Shown here: positions 8,355-17,226 of the stretch, piece after piece
How positions within the stretch are numbered: the stretch's first letter is position 1
Layout of the letters: each line of letters begins with the position of its first letter
Source of the DNA: an uncultured Collinsella sp.
GTDB taxonomy: Bacteria; Actinomycetota; Coriobacteriia; Coriobacteriales; Coriobacteriaceae
Direction of reading: 5' to 3'
Assembly (NCBI GenBank): GCA_902470835.1
Contig: CABRHR010000008.1
Coordinates: forward strand, 1-44,565
Length of the DNA: 44,565 nt
Program-made: the position numbers and the translations under genes
The notes under the pieces: generated by a model
What the model was told of the DNA's origin: nothing
What the model saw: the letters and a program-made list of their open reading frames with translations, nothing else
Database searches by the model: none

Positions 8355-9422
8355 CTACACTTCTCGCTTTCCCAAGGCGTTCGCTGCCATGCGTTTGCAG
8401 GCACCCAGGCGCCCAAACCTCAAGACGTCGTAATCGAACATGAGCTTTTTGCACTCACGGGCATTGGGGGCCTTGCTGGTAAGCGCCGCACGCACCATAG
8501 CAGCAACAGAAGGAGCGCATTGTGCGAGCGCGGCATCGCTACTTACAGCAGAGCCGTTAAGCACTGCCGCCACGGCAGCGATCACCTTGCCGCAGTCCGA
8601 ACCCAGCAACCTGAGCGCGTCGTACAGCACCAGATCGCACAGGAAATATGCCAGGTCCTCGGCATGCTGAGCATCGAGACCGTCGCGCCACCAGTCAGTC
8701 AGCACCGCGGAGTAAATCTTCACATGTTCCAGCAGACGCGTCTCGTCGTCGTAGCGCATGGTGTCCATGAGCGAACCCTTGCGCGCTACGCGATAGTCGT
8801 ACAGCTTGTTCGAGATAAGCGTAGTCTTGCGCGAACGACCGTACACGGCAAAGTCGAAGACCTGGTCCTCGCCATACTTGACGGTTTCGTCGAAAACGAT
8901 CCCGTTATTGAGCAAAAACTCGCGCTTGCAGGCGGTGCGCCATGCAAAGGGACGAGACGCTTCCTTAAACAGCAGCTCGGAGCTATAGCCCTCAAACGAA
9001 ACATCGCGCGGGCTCAACACATAGTTAAGCCACGGATACCCCGCCTCCAGCGGATACGGGTTCGCGCCAAAGGTCAAAACGTCGCAGTCCTCGCGCTCAA
9101 AGGCATCGACGATCACGCGGCATGCATCGGGCGTAAAGCGATCGTCGGAATCCAAAAACGCGACGATAGGCGCCGTAGACGCAGCGATGCCTGCATTACG
9201 TGCACTCGACAGGCCCCCGTTCTCTTTATCGACCAGCGTAAAGCGCGCGTCCTTTTCGCAATAGGCAGCCGCAATATCGCGCGAACCGTCCGGCGAGCCA
9301 TCGTTGACCAGCACGCCTTCCCAATCGGGCATGTCCTGCGCAAGCAGGGAGTCCAAGCACCAGGCCAGGCACTCCTCCACTTTATAGATGGGAACGACAA
9401 CGGAAATCTTGGGGGTAGCCAT
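8355..9422 (-). CDS. GT2 glycosyltransferase (copy B')
   Basis: About 355 residues. I chose ATG 9422 because AGGAG (9436-9432) lies 9 nt upstream; the alternative GTG 9428 would leave only 3 nt. The N-terminal GT-A domain opens KISVVVPIYKVEECL, with VNDGSPDGS for the nucleotide and FLDSDDRF as the DxD-like motif. The C-terminal half is helical. It resembles the gene at 10628-11668 in order of motifs and in its C-terminal region (DLVLYDALRLLG versus DLIVFDLARLDA), so the two look like diverged duplicates. It probably adds one sugar to a lipid-linked surface glycan. Gaps to both neighbours are 12 and 0 nt. Confidence 0.85.
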   Translation of the reverse strand: MATPKISVVVPIYKVEECLAWCLDSLLAQDMPDWEGVLVNDGSPDGSRDIAAAYCEKDARFTLVDKENGGLSSARNAGIAASTAPIVAFLDSDDRFTPDACRVIVDAFEREDCDVLTFGANPYPLEAGYPWLNYVLSPRDVSFEGYSSELLFKEASRPFAWRTACKREFLLNNGIVFDETVKYGEDQVFDFAVYGRSRKTTLISNKLYDYRVARKGSLMDTMRYDDETRLLEHVKIYSAVLTDWWRDGLDAQHAEDLAYFLCDLVLYDALRLLGSDCGKVIAAVAAVLNGSAVSSDAALAQCAPSVAAMVRAALTSKAPNARECKKLMFDYDVLRFGRLGACKRMAANALGKREV

Positions 9423-9434
9423 AGTCACTCGCTC

Positions 9435-10553
9435 CTACTGTGCGGCCGGAACGTCATCAGGGTGCGGGTTGTCGCCGTAGGTGCGCTGATACGTCAGCAC
9501 GCGCCAGACCAGCGGCAGGCCGCCAATCTTAAAGTAGTGCTTAAACGTATTGAGCTTGCCGGGCTTCTTAAAGTCAAAGCGCGAATCGATATAAGCATGG
9601 GGCGACTTGACCATCAGGCGCAAGTCGGTCTCGCCGCGCGGATCGAACAGCGACAGATCAAAGCGACCGGCATCCCAATCGGCCTTGAGCTCGGGCGAGG
9701 CCTTCTCCCAAAACTGCTCGCGCAGCTCATCGACCAGACGCTCGTCATTCCAGCGATACGTATCGACCTTCATGCGCATTAAAATGCCCTGGAGCTGAAC
9801 CTTGAGCTCGGGACGTTCATCCAAAAAGCGCTGCATCTCGGCGTATTCGTCGCACACGCAAAATACCTTGTTGGGCGAATTAACTGAGCTCTTCTCGTTG
9901 TCTTGGCGATAGCACAAAATGGGGTCCGCGATAAACGCTGCACGCTCGGCGCATGCCCAAACCTTAAAGTTAAAGCCTGCGTCCTGATACGAGGCGCCCG
10001 GCGTGGGAAGGAACCGAATCTGATTGTCGTTGAGGAACTCGCGCCGATAGATAGCCGACCAAATGGAAGGTTTGCGGTAGAAGATGCCCGGGCGATCGAC
10101 GGGGCGATACGCGGCGCCCGTCATATGCTCGTCGATAATCCCAAACAGTTCACGGCGTTCGCTGGGCGTGGACCAATACAGGTAAAAGTCGCCCTTTACC
10201 ACATCGGCATGCTCAGCATCGGCCTTGGCGACCAGCTTTTGGATCGAATCCTCAAACATAAAGTCGTCGGACTCTAGGATGCCCACGTACTCACCGCGTG
10301 CCATCTCCAAGCCGCGGTTCATCGAGTCGCCGTAACCGCTGTTGGCTTTGTCGATCATCTTTACACGGGGGTCGCGATCCATGTACTCGCGGATGATATC
10401 TGGCGAGCTATCGGTGGAGCCATCGTTGATGCAGATGATCTCGATGTCCTTGAGCGTCTGCGCCACGGCGGAATCGAGGCACTCGCGCAGATAGCGCTCG
10501 ACATTGCAAATGGGGACAAGCAGCGAAACTTTAGGGGTATCAGAGTTCTGCAA
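9435..10553 (-). CDS. GT2 glycosyltransferase (copy A'), TTG start
   Basis: 372 residues. The start is TTG at 10553, with AGGAGG 5 nt upstream; there is no ATG in a better position. The GT-A domain begins VSLLVPICNVERYLRECLDS, with CINDGSTDSSPDIIREYMD and the acceptor motif GILESDDFMF. A long C-terminal part contains FRKPSIWSAIYRREFL-like residues. It closely matches the product of 11675-12778: the stretch from RYLRECLDS to the ESDDFM motif is nearly identical, including MIDKANSGYGDSMN. It is therefore one member of a duplicated pair. Role: addition of a hexose or similar sugar in surface glycan synthesis (inferred). Confidence 0.87.
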   Translation of the reverse strand: MQNSDTPKVSLLVPICNVERYLRECLDSAVAQTLKDIEIICINDGSTDSSPDIIREYMDRDPRVKMIDKANSGYGDSMNRGLEMARGEYVGILESDDFMFEDSIQKLVAKADAEHADVVKGDFYLYWSTPSERRELFGIIDEHMTGAAYRPVDRPGIFYRKPSIWSAIYRREFLNDNQIRFLPTPGASYQDAGFNFKVWACAERAAFIADPILCYRQDNEKSSVNSPNKVFCVCDEYAEMQRFLDERPELKVQLQGILMRMKVDTYRWNDERLVDELREQFWEKASPELKADWDAGRFDLSLFDPRGETDLRLMVKSPHAYIDSRFDFKKPGKLNTFKHYFKIGGLPLVWRVLTYQRTYGDNPHPDDVPAAQ

Positions 10554-10627
10554 GAGAACCTCCTGTTGAATAGCGTGTAACAGGGTTATTTTAGCAGCCG
10601 AGTTGCGACGGGCGGCAGCGCTTGGAA

Positions 10628-11668
10628 TTAGAGAAAGCGCTCCAGGCAGGCTTTGAGACCGCGAGTCGAAAGATAGAACAGCGTGGCATCTGCCATCGAA
10701 ACGCCCGAGGTCGCTGCAACGAGCTTGTGGGCAACACGGCGAACGGCGCCCTTAGCAGGCATATCCGCCCACTCCGTTCCCAAAAACGTCGTGAGGTCCA
10801 TGTTGACGCGAGCCGCCACGCGATGGAAGTCATCGGCATCCAAGCGCGCCAGGTCGAACACAATTAGGTCCAAAAACCAAGTTATCAGCTCGCCGGGGCA
10901 CAGGTCCAAAAGACCGTAGGCCGCCCAGTCCTCCAAGACCTCCTCGAGCATTCTCATATGGGCATCGAGCTTTTTGGCGCGAGCCTCGGCACTGTTGAAC
11001 TCGTGCGTCGCCGATTCGCTCTCCATCACGTAGTGGTAGAACTTATCCGGCATGACGACGGTCCTGCGGGCAAGCGCATAAGCAGCAAATTGGAAGACGA
11101 CGTCCTCGCCCAAAGCCAAACCGGGGGCGAAGCGAATGCCTTCGCGACTGAGCAGCTCGCGCGAAAAAGCCGCACGGCAGGCATAGGGCTGCGCATTCGA
11201 ATGGAACAGTAGTTGGGGATCACGGGCGCCGAAGGTACCAGCTTTGGGGCTCATGAGTTGCTGGACGCGTTTGGGGGCAGCATCGGCAGGTTCACAGACA
11301 CCGCCAAAAACGGCGGCCTCGGCATCTGCAGACTCAATGGCATGCAGCACGCGCTCGACCATCTGAGCATCGATGTAATCGTCGGCGTCCACAAAAAAGA
11401 CGGTCTCGCCCACGGCGGCATCGATACCAGCATTTCGAGCACACGAGACGCCCGCGTTTTCCTGGTCAATCACCAGTACGCGATCGTCGGACTGCGCGAT
11501 CTGGCGTAACACGTTCAACGAATCATCAGTCGAACCGTCGTTGACGCAGACAACCTGAATCGAGCGCTCGGACTGGGCCAACAGCGAATCGAGACATCGC
11601 TGAATGGAGCGCGACGAATTGTAGACGGGAACGACAATGGTCGCTTTGGGGGTCAAAGTCTCTCCCAT
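10628..11668 (-). CDS. GT2 glycosyltransferase (copy B)
   Basis: 346 residues from ATG 11668, six nt after the upstream stop; the ribosome site is weak (TAGG), so coupling is likely. The GT-A domain shows ATIVVPVYNSSRSIQRCLDS, VNDGSTDDS and FVDADDYID. A middle segment, YACRAAFSRELLSREGIRF, parallels FAWRTACKREFLLNNGIVF of the gene at 8355-9422. It is a GT2 enzyme for surface polysaccharide. It sits between the two A-type copies, giving the order A-B-A'-B'. A 74-nt gap (10554-10627) separates it from the next gene, the largest break in the operon. Confidence 0.86.
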   Translation of the reverse strand: MGETLTPKATIVVPVYNSSRSIQRCLDSLLAQSERSIQVVCVNDGSTDDSLNVLRQIAQSDDRVLVIDQENAGVSCARNAGIDAAVGETVFFVDADDYIDAQMVERVLHAIESADAEAAVFGGVCEPADAAPKRVQQLMSPKAGTFGARDPQLLFHSNAQPYACRAAFSRELLSREGIRFAPGLALGEDVVFQFAAYALARRTVVMPDKFYHYVMESESATHEFNSAEARAKKLDAHMRMLEEVLEDWAAYGLLDLCPGELITWFLDLIVFDLARLDADDFHRVAARVNMDLTTFLGTEWADMPAKGAVRRVAHKLVAATSGVSMADATLFYLSTRGLKACLERFL

Positions 11669-11674
11669 GTCGAC

Positions 11675-12778
11675 CTACCCCCTCAGCGATTCGATGAGGA
11701 AGGCGGCGACCACGCCTGGGCCTCCAACCGAGGCGTAATACTTAGCACGCCCCAAGGCACCATCCGTCGCAAAACTCGGATGCTCGTCAACCCAGCCCTC
11801 AGGATCTTTGAGGATGGCAGCGAGATTTGCGCGCTTCCACGGCTTGAGGTCGTCAAGCGAAAAGTCCCCCGCGTCCAAGGCCGCCTGAAATTCCTTGGCC
11901 ATCTGCACCAGGAACTCCTTATAGAACTTAGGCGCCAGGCGCACGTAGTTCCACATGTACGAATCGTACTTAATGAGCTGGTTGAACTTGAGCATGCGCG
12001 CGACGTCATCACCTGCGTGGTCACGGGCATAATCCTCTCGAATCCAACGCTCAATCTCGGCATACTCGGTATTGACGCAAAAGACCTTAGCCGAAGAATT
12101 GACCGAGGAATTCTCGTTGTCCTGGCGATACGACAACACGGCATCATGCAGGTAAACAGCCTTATCGGCGCACGCGATCACCTTAAAGGCGAATGACGTG
12201 TCCTGAAAGGATGCCCCCGGAGTCGGCAGGAACGTAATGCCGTTGCGCTCAAGAAAATCGCGACGGTACACGGCCGACCAAATCGACGGCTTTTGCTTAA
12301 AGAACTGCGTCGTATCGCTCGGATGCACCGGCTTGCCGCAATCCCGAGGTCTAAACATCTCGTGCAGCGAACGGCGCTCCTCGGGCTTAGACCAGTAGAA
12401 ATCAAAGTTCGCCTTCGCAAAGTCGGCATTATTGCTATCGGCGGCCGAGACAAGCTTTTCGAGTGCGTCGGGCGCCATAAAGTCATCGGACTCCAAGATG
12501 CCAACGTACTTGCCACGCGCCATCTCCAGACCGTGGTTCATCGAGTCGCCGTAGCCGCTGTTGGCCTTGTCGATCATCTTGACGCGCCTATCGCGCTCCA
12601 TATACTCGCGGATAATCGCCGGCGAGTTGTCGGTCGACCCGTCGTTAATGCAGATGATCTCAATATCCTTGAGCGTCTGCGCCAGGGCGGAATCGAGGCA
12701 CTCGCGCAGGTAGCGCTGAACATTGTAAATGGGAATAAGCAGCGACAGAACAGGGCTGCCAGAGGCGTTAGTAGACAA
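11675..12778 (-). CDS. GT2 glycosyltransferase (copy A), first gene of operon, TTG start
   Basis: 367 residues from TTG 12778, preceded by AAGGAG with a 5-nt spacer. The GT-A fold is seen in LSLLIPIYNVQRYLRECLDS, CINDGSTDNSPAIIREYME and GILESDDFMAPD. Near residue 160 lies KPSIWSAVYRRDFLERNGI, conserved with the paralogue at 9435-10553. As first gene it follows a promoter candidate at 12843-12871. Like its paralogue it uses TTG with a strong ribosome site, which suggests the rare start is a retained ancestral feature of the duplicated unit. Confidence 0.87.
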   Translation of the reverse strand: MSTNASGSPVLSLLIPIYNVQRYLRECLDSALAQTLKDIEIICINDGSTDNSPAIIREYMERDRRVKMIDKANSGYGDSMNHGLEMARGKYVGILESDDFMAPDALEKLVSAADSNNADFAKANFDFYWSKPEERRSLHEMFRPRDCGKPVHPSDTTQFFKQKPSIWSAVYRRDFLERNGITFLPTPGASFQDTSFAFKVIACADKAVYLHDAVLSYRQDNENSSVNSSAKVFCVNTEYAEIERWIREDYARDHAGDDVARMLKFNQLIKYDSYMWNYVRLAPKFYKEFLVQMAKEFQAALDAGDFSLDDLKPWKRANLAAILKDPEGWVDEHPSFATDGALGRAKYYASVGGPGVVAAFLIESLRG

Positions 12779-12821
12779 ATGTGCTCCTTAGGAAATACCT
12801 GTCGTTTCATGGTATCAAAGG

Positions 12822-12850
12822 GTCAGCGCGCCAGCGGGCGTTTATATAAT
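12822..12850 (+). promoter_or_regulatory. Promoter for the acyltransferase gene
   Basis: A consensus TATAAT at 12845-12850 lies 40 nt before ATG 12891. The -35 position (12822-12827) is poor, so the promoter may need an activator or be weak. Its -10 overlaps that of the opposite promoter. Confidence 0.45.
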
Positions 12851-12871
12851 CTATGGAGCTCGCAGAGGCAA
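12843..12871 (-). promoter_or_regulatory. Promoter for the glycosyltransferase operon
   Basis: On the minus strand TTGCCT (12871-12866), a 17-nt spacer and TATATA (12848-12843) form a good sigma-A-type promoter, about 65 nt before the TTG start of the first glycosyltransferase gene. It overlaps the plus-strand -10 element, so the two divergent promoters share bases. Confidence 0.5.
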
Positions 12872-12890
12872 ACCGATAAGAAAGGACGTC

Positions 12891-14021
12891 ATGCAGCCCA
12901 AAGCCGCACGCAACATACCCATCGAAGCGCTGCGTTTGGTCGCGGTCGCCGGCATCGCGGTGTTCCACACCTTTCAGTGGACCTTCCAAGCCGTCTGCGT
13001 CGGCGCCGTGGAATATGCCCCACTTGCGATATTCCCCTATTCCGGCGCGCTCGGTTTTATTAACTTGCTTGGCTGCTGGGCCAACGAGGTCTTCTTTATG
13101 ATCTCGGGCTATTTTCTCATCGCTTCGGCCGCGCGTGCTTGGGACGGTGGAGCAACGTGGAAGTCGCAAATGCAACGGACGGCGCAGCGCCTTGGCAAGG
13201 TCATTATGCCCACTGCGTTTTATTGCCTCGTGGCGCTCGCGTGGTCCACGGTCGTCTCACCCATTCCCGATGTTACCCTCAATACGCACTACTGGTACAC
13301 GCTAGGCCTTGAGTTTATCTGGGTCTATGCCGCGACGGTCTTCATGGCGCCATGGGTTGGACTGGCTAAGAGTCGACTCCCCCAGAAAACCTACACGACG
13401 ACGGTCATCGCCGTTGGCGTCCTCGCATTTGTTGTTAACGGGTATTTGGCCGCCATGAGTGCGGCAAGCGGCGGCGAGTTTTCTTGGCTCCAAAAGTTCA
13501 TGAGCGCTGCCACGTACGTAATCGCGTTTTTGAACGGCGGGCTGCTCCGCGACGTAACCGACGCCATGGATTCGGCCAGGGCGGGCACCTTTGGCATGCG
13601 CTCGCTCGTAACGGTTTTGGCGCTCGCCGCCATCCTGGAAGGAGCACTCTCCTTCACAGGCAACCTCACGGCGATGGCAGTCCTCTCCTACAAATCGACC
13701 TCGCTGATCTCGTTTGCCCTCGCTGCCGTCTCCTTGCTCTTTGCGGCAACCCGACGCAGTGCCTCAGGCAATCCGCGGACTGCAGGTGTCATCGTCACCT
13801 TATCGACCGCCACGCTTGGTTTCTATGTGATGCAGTCGCTCACCAGTAGCCTGTGGCGTCCCGTCTTCAATACGTTGCTCGCAAACATACTGGTCAGCCA
13901 AAACAGCCCGGCAGCTATATGCATCGTCACGGGTACCGTCATTAGCATCGTCTTTGCCCTGACGCTTCTCACCATCGACGCAGCTAGAAGCCTTATCGCT
14001 CGCAAGCCCAAGCGGCAATAG
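12891..14021 (+). CDS. Acyltransferase-3 family membrane protein
   Basis: 376 residues from ATG 12891 with AAAGGA upstream. The N-terminus carries the family signature NIPIEALRLVAVAGIAVFHTF (conserved Arg and His of OafA/WecH-type acyltransferases). About ten hydrophobic helices follow, with EVFFMISGYFLI as the second conserved segment. These proteins move an acyl group, often acetyl from acetyl-CoA, onto sugars of surface polymers at the membrane. Lying head-to-head with the glycosyltransferase operon, it probably O-acylates that glycan (inference). It has no terminator immediately after it. The next gene, on the same strand, has its own promoter candidate. Confidence 0.85.
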   Translation: MQPKAARNIPIEALRLVAVAGIAVFHTFQWTFQAVCVGAVEYAPLAIFPYSGALGFINLLGCWANEVFFMISGYFLIASAARAWDGGATWKSQMQRTAQRLGKVIMPTAFYCLVALAWSTVVSPIPDVTLNTHYWYTLGLEFIWVYAATVFMAPWVGLAKSRLPQKTYTTTVIAVGVLAFVVNGYLAAMSAASGGEFSWLQKFMSAATYVIAFLNGGLLRDVTDAMDSARAGTFGMRSLVTVLALAAILEGALSFTGNLTAMAVLSYKSTSLISFALAAVSLLFAATRRSASGNPRTAGVIVTLSTATLGFYVMQSLTSSLWRPVFNTLLANILVSQNSPAAICIVTGTVISIVFALTLLTIDAARSLIARKPKRQ

Positions 14022-14085
14022 ACACGCTGCCGTCAGACCCTAAAGCCGCTACAGCCGTGGCAGGTTCCTGCGTTTTATTCAAAGC

Positions 14086-14116
14086 TTGCCGTCAAGGTGC
14101 GCCGAGCCTTTACAAT
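14086..14116 (+). promoter_or_regulatory. Possible promoter of the GlfT-like gene
   Basis: TTGCCG (14086-14091) and TACAAT (14111-14116) are 19 nt apart, slightly long, about 75 nt before ATG 14192. Confidence 0.35.
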
Positions 14117-14191
14117 AGGACAGTCTCAAGGACGTATTCGATAGCTTCCGCGCAGCACTCGCCCGCCGCGCGTGAAAGGATATATTGCCCC

Positions 14192-15211
14192 ATGCCTTCA
14201 ACCCTTCCCGCTCCCATCGATAAGCTCGCCATCGTCGTCGTTACGTACAAGCGCCAGGAACTCCTGGCCAACTTGTTCGACTCTATGACCGAGCTCACGG
14301 CCGCGCCCTGGCGCATCGTGATTGTCGATAACGAGAATTCGCGCGAGACCGAGGCCATGTGCACCGCATTCAACGAGCGCCTGGCCAGCCTGTGGGGCAT
14401 CGACACCGAGCAGCCCGACGCGCAGGGCGGCACCGACCGTGTCATCTACGCCCCGCAGCTCGAAAACGGCGGCGGTGCGGGCGGCTTCTCCGCCGGCACT
14501 AAATGCGCCTATGACCTGGGCGCTCAATGGTTCTGGGTGATGGACGACGACGTGCTCGTCATCCCCGAAGGCATCGAGCGTCTTGCCAAGTGGACCGACC
14601 GCTACGATGTTATCCAGGGTTCGCGCCTGGACTTTGACGGCGGCGCCTTCTTTTGGCAATACCAACTCATCCTTTCGCTCGGCATTCCCAACCCTGTCGC
14701 CAAGTGGGACTTGGGCCCCGAGGGCTACCGCGCCATGAACCAGCTGTGCTTTGAGGGCGGCATGTTCTCGCGCCGCGTGGTCGACAAGATCGGCCTGCCG
14801 GATGCGCGATTCTTCATCTACGGCGACGATGCCTGCTACGGTTACGTGGCCAGCCAGCACTTCTCCGCCGCCGTTGTTGCCGACGTGGTGCTCAAACGCG
14901 CCCGCGCCGTCTCTAACTGGGATATCGCCGGCAAGCGCCAGCTCAACTCCACGAGCGACACCAACCGCTACTACATCATGCGCAACCGAGGCTTCCTCGC
15001 TCGCTATATGCAGATCTACGGTGACTACCACCCCATGCTGTTCCGCCTGGGCAATGCCGCGACCTTCTGCAAGGAATTCATTCGCCTGGCTGCGGTCGAT
15101 AAGTGCTTTAAGACCGGCATTCCGGCGCTGCGCCGCGGCATGAAGGACGCCCGCAAGATCATCAAGGATCCCAACTGGAAGCCCATGCCGCCCATGAAGG
15201 ACGCCGAGTAG
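14192..15211 (+). CDS. GlfT-like GT2 glycosyltransferase
   Basis: 339 residues. The frame is open from 14057, but the GT domain begins directly after ATG 14192 (KLAIVVVTYKRQELL), and GAAAGGA lies 11 nt upstream, so I use 14192. The motif order fits galactofuranosyl/rhamnosyl-transferase-like GT2 enzymes: VDNENS, then the glycine-rich NGGGAGGFSAG, then WVMDDDVLV (DDD metal site), and later DARFFIYGDDACYGY. Such enzymes extend polymers from nucleotide sugars (for example UDP-Galf) at the cytoplasmic membrane. It is convergent with the next gene, with 16 nt between the stops. The true donor sugar is not evident, as no glf gene is in the window. Confidence 0.82.
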   Translation: MPSTLPAPIDKLAIVVVTYKRQELLANLFDSMTELTAAPWRIVIVDNENSRETEAMCTAFNERLASLWGIDTEQPDAQGGTDRVIYAPQLENGGGAGGFSAGTKCAYDLGAQWFWVMDDDVLVIPEGIERLAKWTDRYDVIQGSRLDFDGGAFFWQYQLILSLGIPNPVAKWDLGPEGYRAMNQLCFEGGMFSRRVVDKIGLPDARFFIYGDDACYGYVASQHFSAAVVADVVLKRARAVSNWDIAGKRQLNSTSDTNRYYIMRNRGFLARYMQIYGDYHPMLFRLGNAATFCKEFIRLAAVDKCFKTGIPALRRGMKDARKIIKDPNWKPMPPMKDAE

Positions 15212-15227
15212 CGAAGGCCCTCTCCCC

Positions 15228-17024
15228 CTATAACCGCTGGCACACCACGGACACGCGTTGCCCGTCAAAGCCGAAACCCCAGCGCATGCGTCCGACGGCG
15301 GGGCGCGGCACGCGGATATCATCGATGCCGTTGCGCTCGATTTCGAGCAGCGCCTGAACCGCCAACAGTTCCAGGCCCAGGGCATCGACGCCAGGGTCGT
15401 ACATCATGTTGATCGTAATCAGCGGTCGTTCATCGAGCATACCGATCGTATCGGCTATGTCGAACACGGCGCCCGTGGGAAAAACCTGGATGTCCCAGCG
15501 ATCCGCGCCACACTTTCGCCTCGAGGCAGGATTGGCATAGCCCGGCAAGCCAAAGCAGAGCCCCTGCAAGAGCAGATGGTATGGCAGCGGCGCATCTGGG
15601 TCGATCGCACCGATTCCCGCATCTCCCAGGATGCGGCTTAGCGCCCGCCTCACCGCATCCTCATCCCCACGGCACAACCCGTCGCGAAACGCATCGATGT
15701 CACAAACGTCCTCGGTAGCGCACTCAAACCACTCAATAATCACCAGACGCAATACCTGGCGAAGCTCGTTATTGGGCAACCGCAAGGCACGGAGGCGATT
15801 GCCATGTTCTGGCTCCTCAGTCATATCTGTCGTGAGAAAACCGGACAGATACAGCGCTGTCCACATGACATCGTCAGGCGAGACATCTGGCTCTGCAGTG
15901 CCCAAACAAAGCGGGACCTCAGCGCACCCATGGGCCTCGAGCAAATCAAACAAGACCGAAAGGCGGTCGAGATTCCACCCGGCAACTACCCTACTCAGGC
16001 AATCGGCATATCCATACAGATCGGCACGCACAGACGCCGTGCAGCCTCGGTCCAAAAACCCAATCACACGCTCTGGACTCGAGCAATAGGCCCTGCCAAA
16101 CCGATACCCCTCGAGCCATTCACGCGCATCATCCAGGTATTCCTCGCGCCCAGCATGATTCAAAAGAGCCTCGACCTCGGCATCCGAAAAACCGAAACAT
16201 CGGTCACACCACGCCGACAGCGGCGTCGTCAGACAATACGAGCAGCCGCGCGAAGAAAGCGCCGCTTCGGCAGGAGCGGGACACTCCCCCATCAGACACG
16301 TCAGCCGCAACGAATCGCGCGCAGTGGCAATGGCGTCAAACAGCATACGGTCAAGTAGTTCTGCCGGATCGGCGTCGGAAGCGCCCCTCGCGCTTGCACG
16401 GCCCAACCATGCCGCATCGTACCCATCAACGAGCAATACAACCTGCTCATCGCAGGCAATCTCCAGCAGCTCTATGAGCACACCGAGCACCGAGTCAACC
16501 TCGTCCGCGCTCGCCACGCCACGCGCGACACGTTCGATGTGACGCACCTTATCTCGAGCTAAATCCGGAGCCTCCAAGAGCGCCAACAAGCGAGCGCACT
16601 CGCCCGAAAGGGCATCGCGCGCGACGCCGGCAACAGCGGGGCCACGCCTCGCAGCGCCAGAAAAGTCCAGCGATATCACCGGATAGCAAGCATACTCATC
16701 CCGATAGCGCCCGCCGTCCGCATCCCAAATCTGGGAACCAGCAAACAGGCCCCGATCGACCTGCCCGACCGCGGGTCGCTCCAGAAAAGCCTTAAGCATC
16801 GACAGGTTCATGCTCTTGCCAAAGCCTTCGGGTCGACAGCACACCACAACGGACGCGTCGCAGTCCAACACATCGGCAATAAACATGGTCTTGTCAACCA
16901 GCATGCAGCAACCAAGGGCCTCCGCATAGTCGTGCATGCCAATGGGCAAAACCGCATCGTCGGCACAGCCGATCAAGCGCACGCCAAAGCCAGCAGCGCA
17001 ATCAACATTTGCCTGTTCAGACAC
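15228..17024 (-). CDS. AAA-ATPase-like / degenerate PD-(D/E)XK protein
   Basis: About 598 residues from GTG 17024 (or TTG 17027), both just after AGGGGG at 17039-17034; an upstream ATG at 17156 lacks a ribosome site. The family is AAA-ATPase_like (DUF1703 type). It has VDKTMFIADVLD and a P-loop variant RPEGFGKSMNLSMLKAFLE, where the usual form is RPRRFGKT. LLVDGYDAAW stands at the Walker B position, usually DEYD. The C-terminal nuclease-like domain keeps AVQALLEIERNGI and the WGFGFDG ending, but the usual ExK catalytic pair reads ITINMMYD, so nuclease activity is doubtful. These proteins are expanded in gut anaerobes and their role is unknown. It is cysteine-rich for a cytoplasmic protein. 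Confidence 0.75.
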   Translation of the reverse strand: MSEQANVDCAAGFGVRLIGCADDAVLPIGMHDYAEALGCCMLVDKTMFIADVLDCDASVVVCCRPEGFGKSMNLSMLKAFLERPAVGQVDRGLFAGSQIWDADGGRYRDEYACYPVISLDFSGAARRGPAVAGVARDALSGECARLLALLEAPDLARDKVRHIERVARGVASADEVDSVLGVLIELLEIACDEQVVLLVDGYDAAWLGRASARGASDADPAELLDRMLFDAIATARDSLRLTCLMGECPAPAEAALSSRGCSYCLTTPLSAWCDRCFGFSDAEVEALLNHAGREEYLDDAREWLEGYRFGRAYCSSPERVIGFLDRGCTASVRADLYGYADCLSRVVAGWNLDRLSVLFDLLEAHGCAEVPLCLGTAEPDVSPDDVMWTALYLSGFLTTDMTEEPEHGNRLRALRLPNNELRQVLRLVIIEWFECATEDVCDIDAFRDGLCRGDEDAVRRALSRILGDAGIGAIDPDAPLPYHLLLQGLCFGLPGYANPASRRKCGADRWDIQVFPTGAVFDIADTIGMLDERPLITINMMYDPGVDALGLELLAVQALLEIERNGIDDIRVPRPAVGRMRWGFGFDGQRVSVVCQRL

Positions 17025-17160
17025 CAAAACGTTCCCCCTAAATCGCTGCACGATGCAAATTGTAATGACCGCCTCGCGCGTACCGACGACGCCGCGCGAA
17101 CATATCGGGCAACGGTAGCAACAAGAGGTGTGAGGGGGCATAACTAATCGTTGCACAACA

Positions 17161-17194
17161 AAACGGGGCCCGATGCATTCGCACCGGACCCCGT
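17161..17194 (-). terminator. Rho-independent terminator of the secreted-protein gene
   Basis: On the minus strand ACGGGG (17194-17189) pairs with CCCCGT (17168-17163) within a 14-bp imperfect stem around GAAT, followed by TTT. It lies 33 nt past the stop at 17227. Confidence 0.8.
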
Positions 17195-17226
17195 CCCAAC
17201 TCTTTAGTTATCTAGCAACCAAGAGG

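Noticed and set aside
5964..9782. Long plus-strand frames (5964-7196 and 8184-9782) over the glycosyltransferases
   Set aside because: Opposite strand of clear GT2 genes; no coherent motifs.
12891..15211. CRISPR or restriction system in the window
   Set aside because: No regularly spaced repeats and no Cas, methylase or REase motifs anywhere; this region is glycan-related.
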